NCBI RefSeq assembly: GCF_000466405.1
Contig: NZ_KE952949.1
Coordinates: 116,056-180,055, forward strand
Direction of reading: 5' to 3'
DNA length: 64,000 bases
DNA from: Atopobium sp. oral taxon 810 str. F0209
GTDB lineage: Bacteria > Actinomycetota > Coriobacteriia > Coriobacteriales > Atopobiaceae
Shown here: positions 33,435 to 43,302 of the stretch, piece after piece
Layout of the letters: the number at the start of each line of letters is the position of its first letter
Numbering within the stretch: the stretch's first letter is position 1
Program-made: the position numbers and the translations under genes
Notes under the pieces: generated by a model
What the model was told of the DNA's origin: nothing
The model's database searches: none
The model's input: only the letters and a program-made list of their open reading frames with translations

Positions 33435-34958
33435 TTAGAGAGCTAGAGGTAGTGCGCGTTCCAAACGGGCAAGACCAATCTCACGACCCAGCAGCTCGAT
33501 GGAAACACCCAGTGGGGGAGAAACCTGATTTCCGCATTCAGCTACACGGACCGCACCATAAAATTTGCGTTTGTTGACCCCAAGGGTTTCGGGCAGTGGC
33601 TCGAGAGCGGCATCAATTTGCTCGGTATGCCACTCGTCCTCACCAAGCTTACTTAATGCCTCGTAAGCTGCACTAACAAAGGAACGCGCACCTTCCTTGG
33701 CAAGGTTTTTTGCCACAGACTTCTCGTCCATCGTGACGTCAGCACCCTCATAGAGAAAACGCGCCTTGTCGACAACCTCAGGTATGAGGGTTGTACGGGG
33801 TTTAAGTTGTTCAGAGAGCAAATCAAACCAAGCGGGACGTGTTGCGTAAGCGCTCTTTGCGTCACCGCTTTCAAGACCCGCAGCAACTAGCTGGGGCACC
33901 AGCACCTGCTGAGAAAACTCTGAATTGCTCATTGCCTGCAGATACTGCTGCTGAATCCAGTCGAGTTTTTTGGGGTCAAAGGTAGCAGGGTTTTTGCTGA
34001 CGTGGTCAAGGCTGAAGCTTTTTGCCAGTACATCGCGGGGGACAACAGTGGTCTCGCCATCGGGCGCCCAGCCAAGCAAAGCAAGATAGTTTACAAAAGC
34101 ATCGGACAGATAACCTGCATCGCGATATTCCTCAACAGAAGTTGCGCCATGACGCTTGGAGAGCTTCTTGCCATCAGAGCCTAAAATCATAGAAATATGC
34201 GCAAATGTTGGCGTGGGATAGCCCAGTGCCTCGTATACCATGACTTGACGTGGAGTGTTGGACAGATGGTCATCACCACGGATAACGTGGGTAATACCCA
34301 TCATGGCATCGTCAACGACAGTGGTGAAGTTGTAGGTGGGCGTGCCGTCAGTACGGATGAGGATAAAATCATCCAACTCACGCGCATTGAAGCTTACGCG
34401 ACCATGCACTGCATCGTTAATGACTACATCACCACGGTCCAAGGGCACCTTGATGCGAATGGTATAAGGTTCACCAGCGGCAATACGTGCCTTGGCCTCG
34501 GCAGGGTCAATGTTGCGACAGGTGCGCTGATAGCCTTGGAAAGAATCGTGGCGCTGTTGGGCGGCTTCTCTATCAGCAGCAAGCTTTTCGGCTGTGCAGA
34601 AGCAGGGATAAGCCCTGCCCTCCGCTACCAGACGTTCTGCTGCCTTATGGTAGATATCAATACGATTAGTCTGGCGATAAGGGCCATAAGGACCACCAAT
34701 ACCTTCGCCCTCATCCCAGTCCAGCCCCAGCCAGCGCATGGCACGCAAAATAATCTGAGTGTTTTCCTCAGTAGAACGTGTGGGGTCGGTATCGTCGATA
34801 CGTAGAATAAAAGTGCCTTCATGTGCACGAGCAAAAGCCCAGTTAAAAATTGCAGTACGCGCGCCTCCTACGTGAAGCTTGCCCGTAGGTGAGGGGGCAA
34901 AACGCACACGAATTTTGGGTGCGCCGTCAGTTTGTATGTTGTTGTCGTGCGAAGCCAA
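33435..34958 (-). CDS. gltX: Glutamyl-tRNA synthetase
   Basis: 507-aa class I aminoacyl-tRNA synthetase charging tRNA-Glu. 'RFAPSPTGKLHVGGARTAIF' contains the HIGH-equivalent HVGG, and 'KLSKRHGATSVEEY' is the KMSKS-type loop. The anticodon-binding C-terminal half has normal length. Whether it also charges tRNA-Gln (non-discriminating) cannot be told; the window holds no gatCAB or glnS. It is encoded 42 bases upstream of sdaA on the same strand. Confidence 0.95.
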   Translation of the reverse strand: MASHDNNIQTDGAPKIRVRFAPSPTGKLHVGGARTAIFNWAFARAHEGTFILRIDDTDPTRSTEENTQIILRAMRWLGLDWDEGEGIGGPYGPYRQTNRIDIYHKAAERLVAEGRAYPCFCTAEKLAADREAAQQRHDSFQGYQRTCRNIDPAEAKARIAAGEPYTIRIKVPLDRGDVVINDAVHGRVSFNARELDDFILIRTDGTPTYNFTTVVDDAMMGITHVIRGDDHLSNTPRQVMVYEALGYPTPTFAHISMILGSDGKKLSKRHGATSVEEYRDAGYLSDAFVNYLALLGWAPDGETTVVPRDVLAKSFSLDHVSKNPATFDPKKLDWIQQQYLQAMSNSEFSQQVLVPQLVAAGLESGDAKSAYATRPAWFDLLSEQLKPRTTLIPEVVDKARFLYEGADVTMDEKSVAKNLAKEGARSFVSAAYEALSKLGEDEWHTEQIDAALEPLPETLGVNKRKFYGAVRVAECGNQVSPPLGVSIELLGREIGLARLERALPLAL

Positions 34959-35270
34959 AACAATGCTCCTTTGAACTTATCGGACGCACGTAGCGTCAAT
35001 CAATAGTGGTAACAAAGACGAAGCACAGTATACCTGCTCAGCGAACCTGTTATGCACTCAACACTAAGTGTCAAAGAAGCAACGGAAATCTTCTTGGATA
35101 CGGCGGATTAAAACTTAAGTGTGAATGTGTTGTTTTAATTTTATTCGAAATATTAAAAATATTTGAAAAAGAGTCAAAAACTGGTCAAAAAGGGGTAGAG
35201 TGCCCTACGGCTGTTGATGAACTGCTCACACAGAGCTCCTACTGACTCTGCCGAGCGCATGTGTAGGGAG
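34959..35270. other. Divergent intergenic region, no gene recognised
   Basis: 312 bases between gltX (minus) and the pseudo-ABC gene (plus). The right half is AT-rich and contains two near-identical words, GAGTCAAAAA and TGGTCAAAAA, twelve bases apart. This could be a regulator site but no protein can be assigned. Confidence 0.4.
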
Positions 35271-36014
35271 ATGAATTTGCCTATGAGTACACAAGCCGAA
35301 GTCAGCTTGTTGGGACCTGCCATTCATGCACAGGCGCTGACGATGAAAACCGCACGTATGACGGCATACAAAGACATTAATTTGGATTTAGCCGCAGGCC
35401 AGGCGCACGCTTTGCTTGCTGAGCACAAGGCCGGTAAACGCGAATTGCTGCTGACCTTGGCGGGCCATATGTTGGCAAGCTCGGGTGAGCTTACGATAGG
35501 TGGGCTTAATGCACGCTCGGTTAAAGGACTTCACGCAATAAAGAAGCTCTCTGGTCTGGGTTGGTTTTCTAATGTCAATGAGCTCGAAAAAGTACTGAGA
35601 GTGCGCACTTGCATTTCAGCTGAATTGGGGCTGATGGGCAAAAAATCCAACCGAGCAGCAACCGATGCCTATCTTGAGCAGTGGGGACTTTTGGATGTAG
35701 CCGAAAAGAATCTCGAAGAGCTTGACCGTATGACCTATGACTTAGTAGGCATTGCGCTAGGTATGGCAGGGGATCCCAAGCTTTTGGTAGTACAAGAAAT
35801 CGAGCGTGACCTAACTGAGCTTCAAACCATGCAACTCATCGATATTCTTTGCGAAATCTCTCATGGTCGCGGTGCGACTGTGGTTTGTGGCATGTGTGAT
35901 TACGGCATCGCAAGTAAGTTTGACAGTATCAGCTGCCTGACCGAGGATGCGCGCGCACAGCGCGATGCAGTACTTGGTCAAGCTGCTCAAACGACGCCTC
36001 TGGGGGTGGCATAA
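35271..36014 (+). CDS. Degenerate ABC ATPase-like protein paired with YhgE/Pip
   Basis: 247-aa protein with the ABC ATPase fold but eroded motifs. The Walker A position reads 'LLAEHKAGKRELL' (no GxxGxGK), the signature is replaced by 'LEELDRMTYDLVGIALGM', and Walker B by 'PKLLVVQEIERDLTE'. ATP hydrolysis is therefore doubtful; it may be a structural or regulatory partner. The start is uncertain (ATG 35271 touches AGGGAG; ATG 35283 is also possible). Its stop is followed without gap by the ATG of the YhgE/Pip protein, and a TetR regulator follows, so the three act together. Confidence 0.72.
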   Translation: MNLPMSTQAEVSLLGPAIHAQALTMKTARMTAYKDINLDLAAGQAHALLAEHKAGKRELLLTLAGHMLASSGELTIGGLNARSVKGLHAIKKLSGLGWFSNVNELEKVLRVRTCISAELGLMGKKSNRAATDAYLEQWGLLDVAEKNLEELDRMTYDLVGIALGMAGDPKLLVVQEIERDLTELQTMQLIDILCEISHGRGATVVCGMCDYGIASKFDSISCLTEDARAQRDAVLGQAAQTTPLGVA

Positions 36015-38492
36015 ATGAAAAACCCATTCCGTGGACTGCGCTTTTCTCTGCTTGATTTTCATAACGCTCGTGCAAACGCGGGTATGAAGGTCGCGCTTGC
36101 AGCTATCTGCTGCATTCCTTTGATTTATGGTGCACTCTATCTAGCGGCTTTTTATGATCCGTATGGCAATATTGACAAGGTGCCAGTTGTAGTAGTCAAC
36201 CAAGATAAGGGTACAACCACCAAAGACGGCAAGGCACTCAATGCTGGCGACGATGTTGTCAAGCAACTCCGTGATGCCAAAGCGCTTGACTTTAGCTATG
36301 AAAAAGACGCGGATAAAGCTCAGCGCCAACTTGAGTCGGGCAAGTATTACATGGAGCTTATTATCCCTGAGGATTTCTCTGAGAAGGTCTCTTCTGCTGA
36401 GACTGATAAACCGCAACAAGCAAGTTTTAAGCTCATTGGTAATCAAAGTGCCAATTCAATTGCAACAACAATGGGCACCTCAGCGTTTCGTGTGATTACT
36501 TCCAAGGTCAACTATGCCATCGGCCAAGACTACTATGTACAGATTTTTGACACCATTGATGACTCAACAGCTGAAATTAAGGTTGCAGCTGATGGTTCGG
36601 CAGAGCTTAGTGATGGTCTCGCGTCGGCTACGGATGGTTCAAAAAAGATTGCTGATAATCTATTGGTAGCAGGTACGGGTGCAGATGAGCTTGCTGCAGG
36701 CATTGTGCGTGCAACAGATGGTTCCAAGCAACTCAAAGACGGTCTTTCTACTGCTAAAGATGGTGCTAAATCCTTGGATGGAGGTTTAGGCAAGCTCTCA
36801 GATGGTGCAAGTAGCGTGCAAGATGGTGCCGATCAGCTCTCTGATGGTATTTCTAGCGCTAAGGACGGTGCAGATACCCTTGCCGACAAACTCACCGAAG
36901 CCAAGAAAGGCTCCTCAACGCTTGCAACAGGCGCGAGTCAACTCAATGCTGGCGCATCCCAGCTTAAAAAGAGTCTTGATGGTCAAAAGGCTAATATCCA
37001 GGCTTTAGATAATGGTGTAAATGAGCTTGTGGGAACCGTTGGCCAAACGGGACAAAAGCTCAGTGGTGTTGCTGCTCAATTGGGTTCTGAGGGCTCTTCA
37101 TCTGGTAGTACTGCCTACGCTGCAATCAAGGGCGTTGAAAATAGTTTGGCTGGTGCGCAAAAGGCCAGTCCTGATGGGACAGTAACTTTGACTGCCGAGC
37201 AATGCCAACAGCTTATCGGCACACTTGATGCTGCTGCTTCTGGTGTTTCACAAGCAAGCTCTGGTTTGGCAGATGCTGCAAGCGGTATTGATACCAATAG
37301 CTTGGCGCAACTCAAAAATGGTGCCGATGCTCTTGCAACCAATCTCACCGTATCGACTGGTAGCACAGATCCTTCTTCAATGACGCTCTATGATGCGGTG
37401 ACCAATCTCTCTGCTGGAGCCAATCAGGTTTCCTCGGGTGCTACTCAGCTTGATCAAGGCGTTGGCCAGCTTGCAGATGGCGCAAGTCAGCTGGCTGGAG
37501 GACTTGATTCTGCAAAGACGGGTGCCACTGCACTATCTGCGGGTGCCTCTCAGCTTAAGACGGGCACTCAGTCTGCAAAGGACGGTTCAAGCTCCTTGCT
37601 TGGCGGCATTGATAAGCTTTATGCAGGCTCGGCAAGTCTAAGCGACGGTTTGGGCGATGCAGAGAAAGGCTCTGGTTCTTTAGCTGATGGCATCAAGAAA
37701 CTTGCAGATGGTGCAACTACGCTTACCAAAGGCATTAGCTCTGCTCAAGATGGTGCAGATCAGCTGGCAGATGGCTTAAGCGATGGTTACAAAAAGGCTC
37801 AGGAATCTACCGCTAACTCTGATGCTAAGTCCGAGATGATGAGTGAGCCCGTCAACCTCAAGTCTTCCAACTACACTACCGTCTCCAATTACGGCTCTGG
37901 TTTTGCTCCTTACTTTATTGCGCTGGGTCTTTGGGTGGGCGCACTGATGACAACCTTTATTATCAAGCCACTCAACCAGCGTTTGCTGGCTTCTGGTGCC
38001 AACCCCATTGTGGCTGCTTTGGCAGGTTTGTTGCCTGCACTGATGGTAGGCGTTATCCAAGCAGTGCTTATGGGTCTGGTATTGCAGTTTGGTCTCAAGA
38101 TTGACCTGCTTCATCCTGTAGCGTACTACGCACTTTGTATCTTGACTGCGCTCTGCTTTGCAGCGTGGAACCAAGCACTTGTTGTAGGCTTGGGCTTCCC
38201 TGGCAAGTTCTTGTCAGTTGTATTGCTTATGCTGCAACTGACTTCAGCTGCCGGCACCTTCCCGCTTGAGGTTGTGCCGCATTTCTTCAAGATTATCAAT
38301 CCGTTACTGCCGATGACCTATTCGGTGCGTGCTCTGCGCGTTGCAACCACTGGCTTGGATATGTCACTGATTACGCCGAATGTCTGGATGCTACTTGCCT
38401 TTACGGCAGTACCCTTTGTGGTGACCTGCTTGATTGCTGCTCGCAAGCGCCTGGTCACGATGGGGGACTTGCATCCGCTCGTACAGCTCTAA
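36015..38492 (+). CDS. YhgE/Pip-type membrane protein (ABC-2 like)
   Basis: 825-aa membrane protein. One N-terminal transmembrane helix ('LAAICCIPLIYGALYLAAFY', residues about 22-41), then about 590 extracytoplasmic residues, of which about 190-600 are heptad-like repeats of the 'ADGLSSAKDGA' kind. The C-terminus has five to six transmembrane helices of ABC-2 type ('FIALGLWVGALMTTFIIKPL' onward). Proteins of this family serve as phage receptors (Pip), assist in type VII-like secretion (EsaA-like) or in envelope export. The partner pseudo-ATPase upstream is coupled to it. Confidence 0.88.
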   Translation: MKNPFRGLRFSLLDFHNARANAGMKVALAAICCIPLIYGALYLAAFYDPYGNIDKVPVVVVNQDKGTTTKDGKALNAGDDVVKQLRDAKALDFSYEKDADKAQRQLESGKYYMELIIPEDFSEKVSSAETDKPQQASFKLIGNQSANSIATTMGTSAFRVITSKVNYAIGQDYYVQIFDTIDDSTAEIKVAADGSAELSDGLASATDGSKKIADNLLVAGTGADELAAGIVRATDGSKQLKDGLSTAKDGAKSLDGGLGKLSDGASSVQDGADQLSDGISSAKDGADTLADKLTEAKKGSSTLATGASQLNAGASQLKKSLDGQKANIQALDNGVNELVGTVGQTGQKLSGVAAQLGSEGSSSGSTAYAAIKGVENSLAGAQKASPDGTVTLTAEQCQQLIGTLDAAASGVSQASSGLADAASGIDTNSLAQLKNGADALATNLTVSTGSTDPSSMTLYDAVTNLSAGANQVSSGATQLDQGVGQLADGASQLAGGLDSAKTGATALSAGASQLKTGTQSAKDGSSSLLGGIDKLYAGSASLSDGLGDAEKGSGSLADGIKKLADGATTLTKGISSAQDGADQLADGLSDGYKKAQESTANSDAKSEMMSEPVNLKSSNYTTVSNYGSGFAPYFIALGLWVGALMTTFIIKPLNQRLLASGANPIVAALAGLLPALMVGVIQAVLMGLVLQFGLKIDLLHPVAYYALCILTALCFAAWNQALVVGLGFPGKFLSVVLLMLQLTSAAGTFPLEVVPHFFKIINPLLPMTYSVRALRVATTGLDMSLITPNVWMLLAFTAVPFVVTCLIAARKRLVTMGDLHPLVQL

Positions 38493-38586
38493 GGCGATAC
38501 GCTAGTATTAAGAAAACGCTCGCAATCAATTCATGCGTCAGGTGCCTTATGCGCTTGGCGCATGTATATCAAATGTGGTGAGAGAT

Positions 38587-39369
38587 ATGGCTGCAAAAGA
38601 AGCTCAAAACAAGAAATCGCTCAACCATGTGGTTGGAGTTGACGCGCCAGGCATCCAAGAACTAGTTGGTCGTGTTGAAGCGGCGCATCAGGCAGTGCGT
38701 ACCGCAGCTCGCAAGGTTGCTCGTGATGCGGTTGAAGCAAAAACTGCAAAAGTACGCGAGACCAATCGTATGAGCAAGTCCGAGCGTACGCGCGTACGTA
38801 TTCTTGCAGCAGCTTCCGAAATTATCATGGAGCGTGGAGGTATCGATTTTCAGATTGGCGAGGTTGCTGAGCGTTGCAACATTTCTAAAGGTGCGCTTTA
38901 TTATTACTTTGCAGATCGCGATGCCATTGTGGAGGAACTCTTCTCACAGGTGGTTGAGGACTTTGTTAGTTCTCTAGAAACAGATGTTGCTCATGCAAGT
39001 TCCTCTCACGAGGCAATGCGCGCAATGGTCAGACGTCTGTGTTATTCAGTGCATGAGGGCGGAATTTTTATTGCTGCAATGGCAACAGCGCTACTCAAGG
39101 ATGGCACCTCTATGTTGCCGCGGCTCGAAAATCGCTATACGCGCGTTACACATTTGGTTGCTAATCAACTGATACGCGCGCAAAGTGAGGGTCTGGTTGA
39201 CTTTGAGGGCAATCCCGAGATGGTTGCGGCAAGTATTTGTGGCATGATTTTTTTTGGCGCTTCACGTCAGATTGAAATCGAGCCCGATACTGATGTGGAC
39301 GAGCTGATCGAGCGACTTATTCGCTTGGTGGAATTTGGTATTTCTGCTTCTCGCACCTCTGACGCATAG
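38587..39369 (+). CDS. TetR family transcriptional regulator with N-terminal extension
   Basis: 260-aa regulator, start ATG 38587 (GTGAGAG before it). Residues about 65-110 form the TetR HTH: 'RTRVRILAAASEIIMERGGI' and 'CNISKGALYYYFADRDAIVE'. A C-terminal ligand domain follows. Residues 1-60 are an unusual Ala/Lys/Arg/Val-rich helical extension ('AAHQAVRTAARKVARDAVEA'), resembling nucleoid-associated or basic helices. It lies 95 bases after the YhgE gene and may control that operon. The longer frame from 38533 lacks a ribosome site. Confidence 0.85.
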   Translation: MAAKEAQNKKSLNHVVGVDAPGIQELVGRVEAAHQAVRTAARKVARDAVEAKTAKVRETNRMSKSERTRVRILAAASEIIMERGGIDFQIGEVAERCNISKGALYYYFADRDAIVEELFSQVVEDFVSSLETDVAHASSSHEAMRAMVRRLCYSVHEGGIFIAAMATALLKDGTSMLPRLENRYTRVTHLVANQLIRAQSEGLVDFEGNPEMVAASICGMIFFGASRQIEIEPDTDVDELIERLIRLVEFGISASRTSDA

Positions 39370-39383
39370 GGAGGGTTGGGTTC

Positions 39384-41717
39384 ATGGCCTTTGCGGCAGT
39401 AGTACTTGATATCGCAACGCGCGAACTTGATCGTCCCTATGATTATGCTATCCCAACTGAGCTTGCGTTTCAGGTAAAGATAGGCGTGACAGTTCTGGTG
39501 AACTTTTCTGGCAGAGTTGCCGTGGGCTATGTAGTGGCGTTATCTGATACTCCTCCTGCAGAGGTACCGCTTAACAAAATTTTGCCAATCAAGCAGGTTT
39601 TGACAGAATCAGCTTTTGATGAAGCTGCAGCACGTGTAGCACTTTGGTTGGCGGCTGAATACGCCTGTCCGCTTGCGGTGGCTCTACGACTTTTCTTAGC
39701 GCCAGGGCAAAAGTTGCGTGTGCATCGTGTGGCGCCTGATGCGCCTTGGGAGCTTGTGCGTGAAAAAGCAGGACCTATCGATACTCGTTGGGTTTCTTTG
39801 AGCAAAGCAGGACTTTCGTTTGTTCCTCAAAAAAATGCTTCCCGTCAGCGAGAATTACTTGCTGCTCTTGCTGCGGGTCCTCAGCGCATGGCAGAGCTTG
39901 CGGCGATGGTGCCGGGGGCAAGTGCGGTTGTCAACGCGCTCGCTAAACGCAGCGTAGTGAGTATTGAGCTCCGCCGACATATTCGCGGAAGCGGGGAGAC
40001 TACGAGCTTATCAAGTGCTCACGCAACGCGACCCGACATGCTGACTGAAGGGCAAAAAAACGCACTTGAGACAGTTGAGGCGGCGCGTCTTGCTGCTCGT
40101 GGTGATGTGGTTTTAGTTGATGGTGTGACGGGTTCAGGCAAAACCGAAGTATATCTTGCGGCTATTGAGCGAGCTCGCGCAGCTGGTCAGGGTGCGTTGG
40201 TGCTTGTTCCTGAGATCTCTTTGACAGCACAGACTGTCGGTCGTTTTCGCAGTCGCTTTGGCGAAGATGTTGCGGTGCTTCATAGTCGTCTTTCGGTGGG
40301 TGAGCGTTTTGATCAGTGGGATATGGTACGCCGCGGATATGCCCATGTAGTAGTGGGTGCTCGCTCTGCTTTATTCGCTCCAGTGGCAAATTTGGGTCTT
40401 ATTGTGATTGATGAGGAACATGAAGGTTCTTACAAGCAAGACTCTATGCCACGCTATCATGCACGTGAAGTAGCGGCGCGCATGGCAAAAGAGCGCGGCT
40501 GTGCCTTGGTATTGGGTTCGGCTACACCGTCACTCGAAAGCCTTGAGCGTTGTCGCTGTGGCAGCTATGCGGGGGTATCTTGGACGCGTGTCGAGATGCC
40601 CGAGCGACCAGGTACTACAGAGTTACCATCAGTTGAAATTGTGGATATGACTCAGCAGTTCGCTGCGGGTAGACGTACGTTTTTTTCTTTACCACTAACA
40701 CAGGCATTAGAAGATGTAGTGCGCCATCGTGAAAAAGCAGTACTGCTCCTTAATCGACGTGGCTTTGCCAATTTTTTGATGTGCCGAGAATGCGGCTGTG
40801 TGCCTGAATGTCCGCACTGCTCTGTTGCACTGACGTATCACGAACGCACTCATGAGCTGGTTTGTCATAGCTGTGGACGCTCGTGGCCACAAAAGAGTTA
40901 CCCCGATCCATCCTCGCGGTGTCCCAATTGCGGGAGTCGCTATATGGGGGCCTATGGGGTAGGTACGCAGCGTGTCGAAGATGAGCTACATATTTTGCTC
41001 AATGATTTGGGAGAAGCTGGGGACGATGTTGAGATAATCCGTATGGATGCGGATACGACGCGTACCAAGGGCGCTCACCAAAAGCTGCTTGAGCGTTTTG
41101 ATGGTGCAAACTGCGCTATTTTGTTGGGAACGCAAATGATTGCTAAGGGCCTCGATTTTCCCGAGGTTACCTTGGTGGGTGTTATCAACGCTGATACGAC
41201 ACTTAAGTTACCCGATTTTAGAGCTGCTGAACGCACTTATGATCTGCTCGAACAGGTGGCAGGTCGTGCAGGGCGCGGTGATAAAGCGGGGCGCGTAATT
41301 GTGCAGAGTTATTGGGCGGGCCATCCCGCTATTGCATCGGTAGCACTGCATCGCCGTGAGTTGTTTGTGGATAGTGAGCTTGATCTGCGCGCTGAGGCCT
41401 CATACCCGCCCTTTACGCGTCTTTCCAATGTGTTGCTTTGGGGGACACAAGAGTCTCAGGTCAAACGTTGTACTGCGGAGGTTGCCGAGGCAATACGTGC
41501 TGCCATTAAAAGCTTTGATGATGCAGATAACTGGGAGGTACTAGGTCCTGTTGAATGCATCAAAGCGCGCGTTAAGGATCGCTTCCGCCGGCATATCTTA
41601 ATTAAATCTCCCCTTAATTCAAAACCTGGCCCCTTGCTTTCTGCCTGTGTAAAAGCTGCAAAATTACCCCGAGGTATTACGGTGGCAATTGATGTGGATG
41701 CCGCTGACCTCATGTGA
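39384..41717 (+). CDS. priA: Primosomal protein N' (PriA helicase)
   Basis: 777-aa replication-restart helicase. N-terminal DNA-binding domain ('VLDIATRELDRPYDYAIP'), SF2 helicase motifs 'DGVTGSGKTEVYL' and 'VIDEEHEGSYKQD', then the zinc-binding Cys set 'CRECGCVPECPHC', 'CHSCG', 'CPNCG'. Motif VI reads 'EQVAGRAGRGDKAG'. The gene starts 14 bases after the TetR gene, and def, fmt and rsmB follow in the common bacterial order. Confidence 0.94.
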   Translation: MAFAAVVLDIATRELDRPYDYAIPTELAFQVKIGVTVLVNFSGRVAVGYVVALSDTPPAEVPLNKILPIKQVLTESAFDEAAARVALWLAAEYACPLAVALRLFLAPGQKLRVHRVAPDAPWELVREKAGPIDTRWVSLSKAGLSFVPQKNASRQRELLAALAAGPQRMAELAAMVPGASAVVNALAKRSVVSIELRRHIRGSGETTSLSSAHATRPDMLTEGQKNALETVEAARLAARGDVVLVDGVTGSGKTEVYLAAIERARAAGQGALVLVPEISLTAQTVGRFRSRFGEDVAVLHSRLSVGERFDQWDMVRRGYAHVVVGARSALFAPVANLGLIVIDEEHEGSYKQDSMPRYHAREVAARMAKERGCALVLGSATPSLESLERCRCGSYAGVSWTRVEMPERPGTTELPSVEIVDMTQQFAAGRRTFFSLPLTQALEDVVRHREKAVLLLNRRGFANFLMCRECGCVPECPHCSVALTYHERTHELVCHSCGRSWPQKSYPDPSSRCPNCGSRYMGAYGVGTQRVEDELHILLNDLGEAGDDVEIIRMDADTTRTKGAHQKLLERFDGANCAILLGTQMIAKGLDFPEVTLVGVINADTTLKLPDFRAAERTYDLLEQVAGRAGRGDKAGRVIVQSYWAGHPAIASVALHRRELFVDSELDLRAEASYPPFTRLSNVLLWGTQESQVKRCTAEVAEAIRAAIKSFDDADNWEVLGPVECIKARVKDRFRRHILIKSPLNSKPGPLLSACVKAAKLPRGITVAIDVDAADLM

Positions 41718-41822
41718 GTCTCATGGGTCGATGACTTATGCCGTTTTATGGGTATGATTGTGAGGAAACAACTTATGTTGCCCAAGCGCTACTTTTAGGC
41801 AACATTTTTCTAAGGAGTTACG

Positions 41823-42374
41823 ATGAGCGCGGTTCAAGATATTGTCTTTGGCAATGATGACCGCTTGCATGTTGAGTGCGAGCCGATTGAGACCATTGAT
41901 GACGATGTGCGGCAATTAGCAAAGCATATGCTTAAGGATATGTATGCGACTGATGGCGTTGGGCTTGCAGCGCCGCAGGTGGGCAAACTGGTGCAGATGG
42001 TTGTTATCGATGTTGATTATGCCGAGTCAGGTGGACGCAAGAATCCTTATGTGCTTATCAATCCCAAAATCATTGTGGCGGACGGTCCTGAACGTACAAC
42101 AGGGGAGGGCTGCCTATCCTATCCCGGCATTACTTGTGAGGTCACTCGTCCTTCTCATGTTATTGTGCAAGCGCTCAACCTTGATGGTGAATTAATGCAA
42201 TATGAGGCTCGCGATAATCTACTGGCAGTTTGTTTGCAGCACGAGATCGATCATATTCATGGTGTGACAATGGTTGACCATCTGCGTCCTTTGGCACGTG
42301 CAGCAGCCATTCGCGATTTTGAGGCTGCACTTGCCCGTGGTGCTAAGCCTGGAGATGTTGGAGGGGAAGACTAG
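41823..42374 (+). CDS. def: Peptide deformylase
   Basis: 183-aa metalloenzyme that removes the N-formyl group from nascent proteins. All three motifs are present: 'GVGLAAPQVG', 'EGCLSYPG' and 'QHEIDHIHG' (HExxH-type). AAGGAG lies before the start. One base separates its stop from fmt, the enzyme that adds the formyl group. Confidence 0.95.
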   Translation: MSAVQDIVFGNDDRLHVECEPIETIDDDVRQLAKHMLKDMYATDGVGLAAPQVGKLVQMVVIDVDYAESGGRKNPYVLINPKIIVADGPERTTGEGCLSYPGITCEVTRPSHVIVQALNLDGELMQYEARDNLLAVCLQHEIDHIHGVTMVDHLRPLARAAAIRDFEAALARGAKPGDVGGED

Positions 42375-42375
42375 C

Positions 42376-43302
42376 ATGTCGCTGAGAGTTGTCTTTATGG
42401 GCACTCCCGATTTTGCTGTGCCCTCTCTATCTGCCCTATCGCATGAATTTGATGTGGCGCTTGTGCTGACAATGCCCGATGCGGTGCGTGGGCGAGGCAA
42501 GCAGCTTATAGCGTCTCCCGTTAAAAAGCGTGCGCTTGAACTGGGCATCCCTGTTATCGAAACAAAACGTATTGGCGCAGCTGAAATCGCGAGCATTCGT
42601 GAGGTGGCACCTGATGTTATTGCTGTTGCTGCCTATGGTGCGATTTTGCCGGATGAGCTGCTGTCGACTGATTTGGCACGCTTTGGTGCGCTTAATGTAC
42701 ATGGGTCGCTGCTGCCGCGCTGGCGCGGTGCCGCTCCTATTCAGCGCGCCATCCTCGCTGGCGATGATCGTATTGGCATCTCTATCATGCGTATTGCTCA
42801 TGAACTTGATGCGGGACCGTGGTGTCGTCAAGCATCTATTGACCCTAAAGGTCTATCGGCTGCAGAAATTACCCAGAGCTTAGCTGAACTTGGCGCTACC
42901 GAGCTGGTAGACGCCATCCATGAGATGGAGGCAGGTACTGACAGATGGACTGAACAGGACACCTCTCAGGTCTGTTATGCAAAAAAGATAAACAAAGCTG
43001 AGATGCGCTTGGCGCCTGCCGATGGCACATGCACTAATTTGTTGCGTATCAGCGCGGCTACTGATGCTGCTCCTGCGCGTGCTATGGTGTGTGGGCGTGG
43101 CGTGCGTGTCTTGCGTGCGGTTGCTGCACCTACCGTGAATATCGCTGCTGGTGAAGTATTGATTGATGGTACGAGGCTCTTTTTGGGTTGTGCTGATGGC
43201 GCGCTGGAATTATTGTTGGTAAAGCCTGATGGTAAGCGAGAAATGCCCGTCTCTGCTTGGGTGGCCGGCCTTCGCGGGGATCCTGTCTGGGGTGATATGT
43301 AG
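42376..43302 (+). CDS. fmt: Methionyl-tRNA formyltransferase
   Basis: 308-aa enzyme formylating initiator Met-tRNA. 'MGTPDFAVPSLSAL' at the N-terminus, the formyl-transfer motif 'NVHGSLLPRWRGAAPIQRAI' and a C-terminal OB-like domain are visible. The start at 42376 is chosen because it is at the family position and one base after def; the open frame from 42274 runs inside def. The TAG overlaps the GTG of rsmB. Confidence 0.95.
   Translation: MSLRVVFMGTPDFAVPSLSALSHEFDVALVLTMPDAVRGRGKQLIASPVKKRALELGIPVIETKRIGAAEIASIREVAPDVIAVAAYGAILPDELLSTDLARFGALNVHGSLLPRWRGAAPIQRAILAGDDRIGISIMRIAHELDAGPWCRQASIDPKGLSAAEITQSLAELGATELVDAIHEMEAGTDRWTEQDTSQVCYAKKINKAEMRLAPADGTCTNLLRISAATDAAPARAMVCGRGVRVLRAVAAPTVNIAAGEVLIDGTRLFLGCADGALELLLVKPDGKREMPVSAWVAGLRGDPVWGDM

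Noticed and set aside
34959..35010. T-box leader for gltX
   Set aside because: The upstream region is short and lacks a T-box sequence or specifier stem.
38533..38586. Longer start for the TetR regulator
   Set aside because: No ribosome site before 38533; ATG 38587 is preceded by GTGAGAG.
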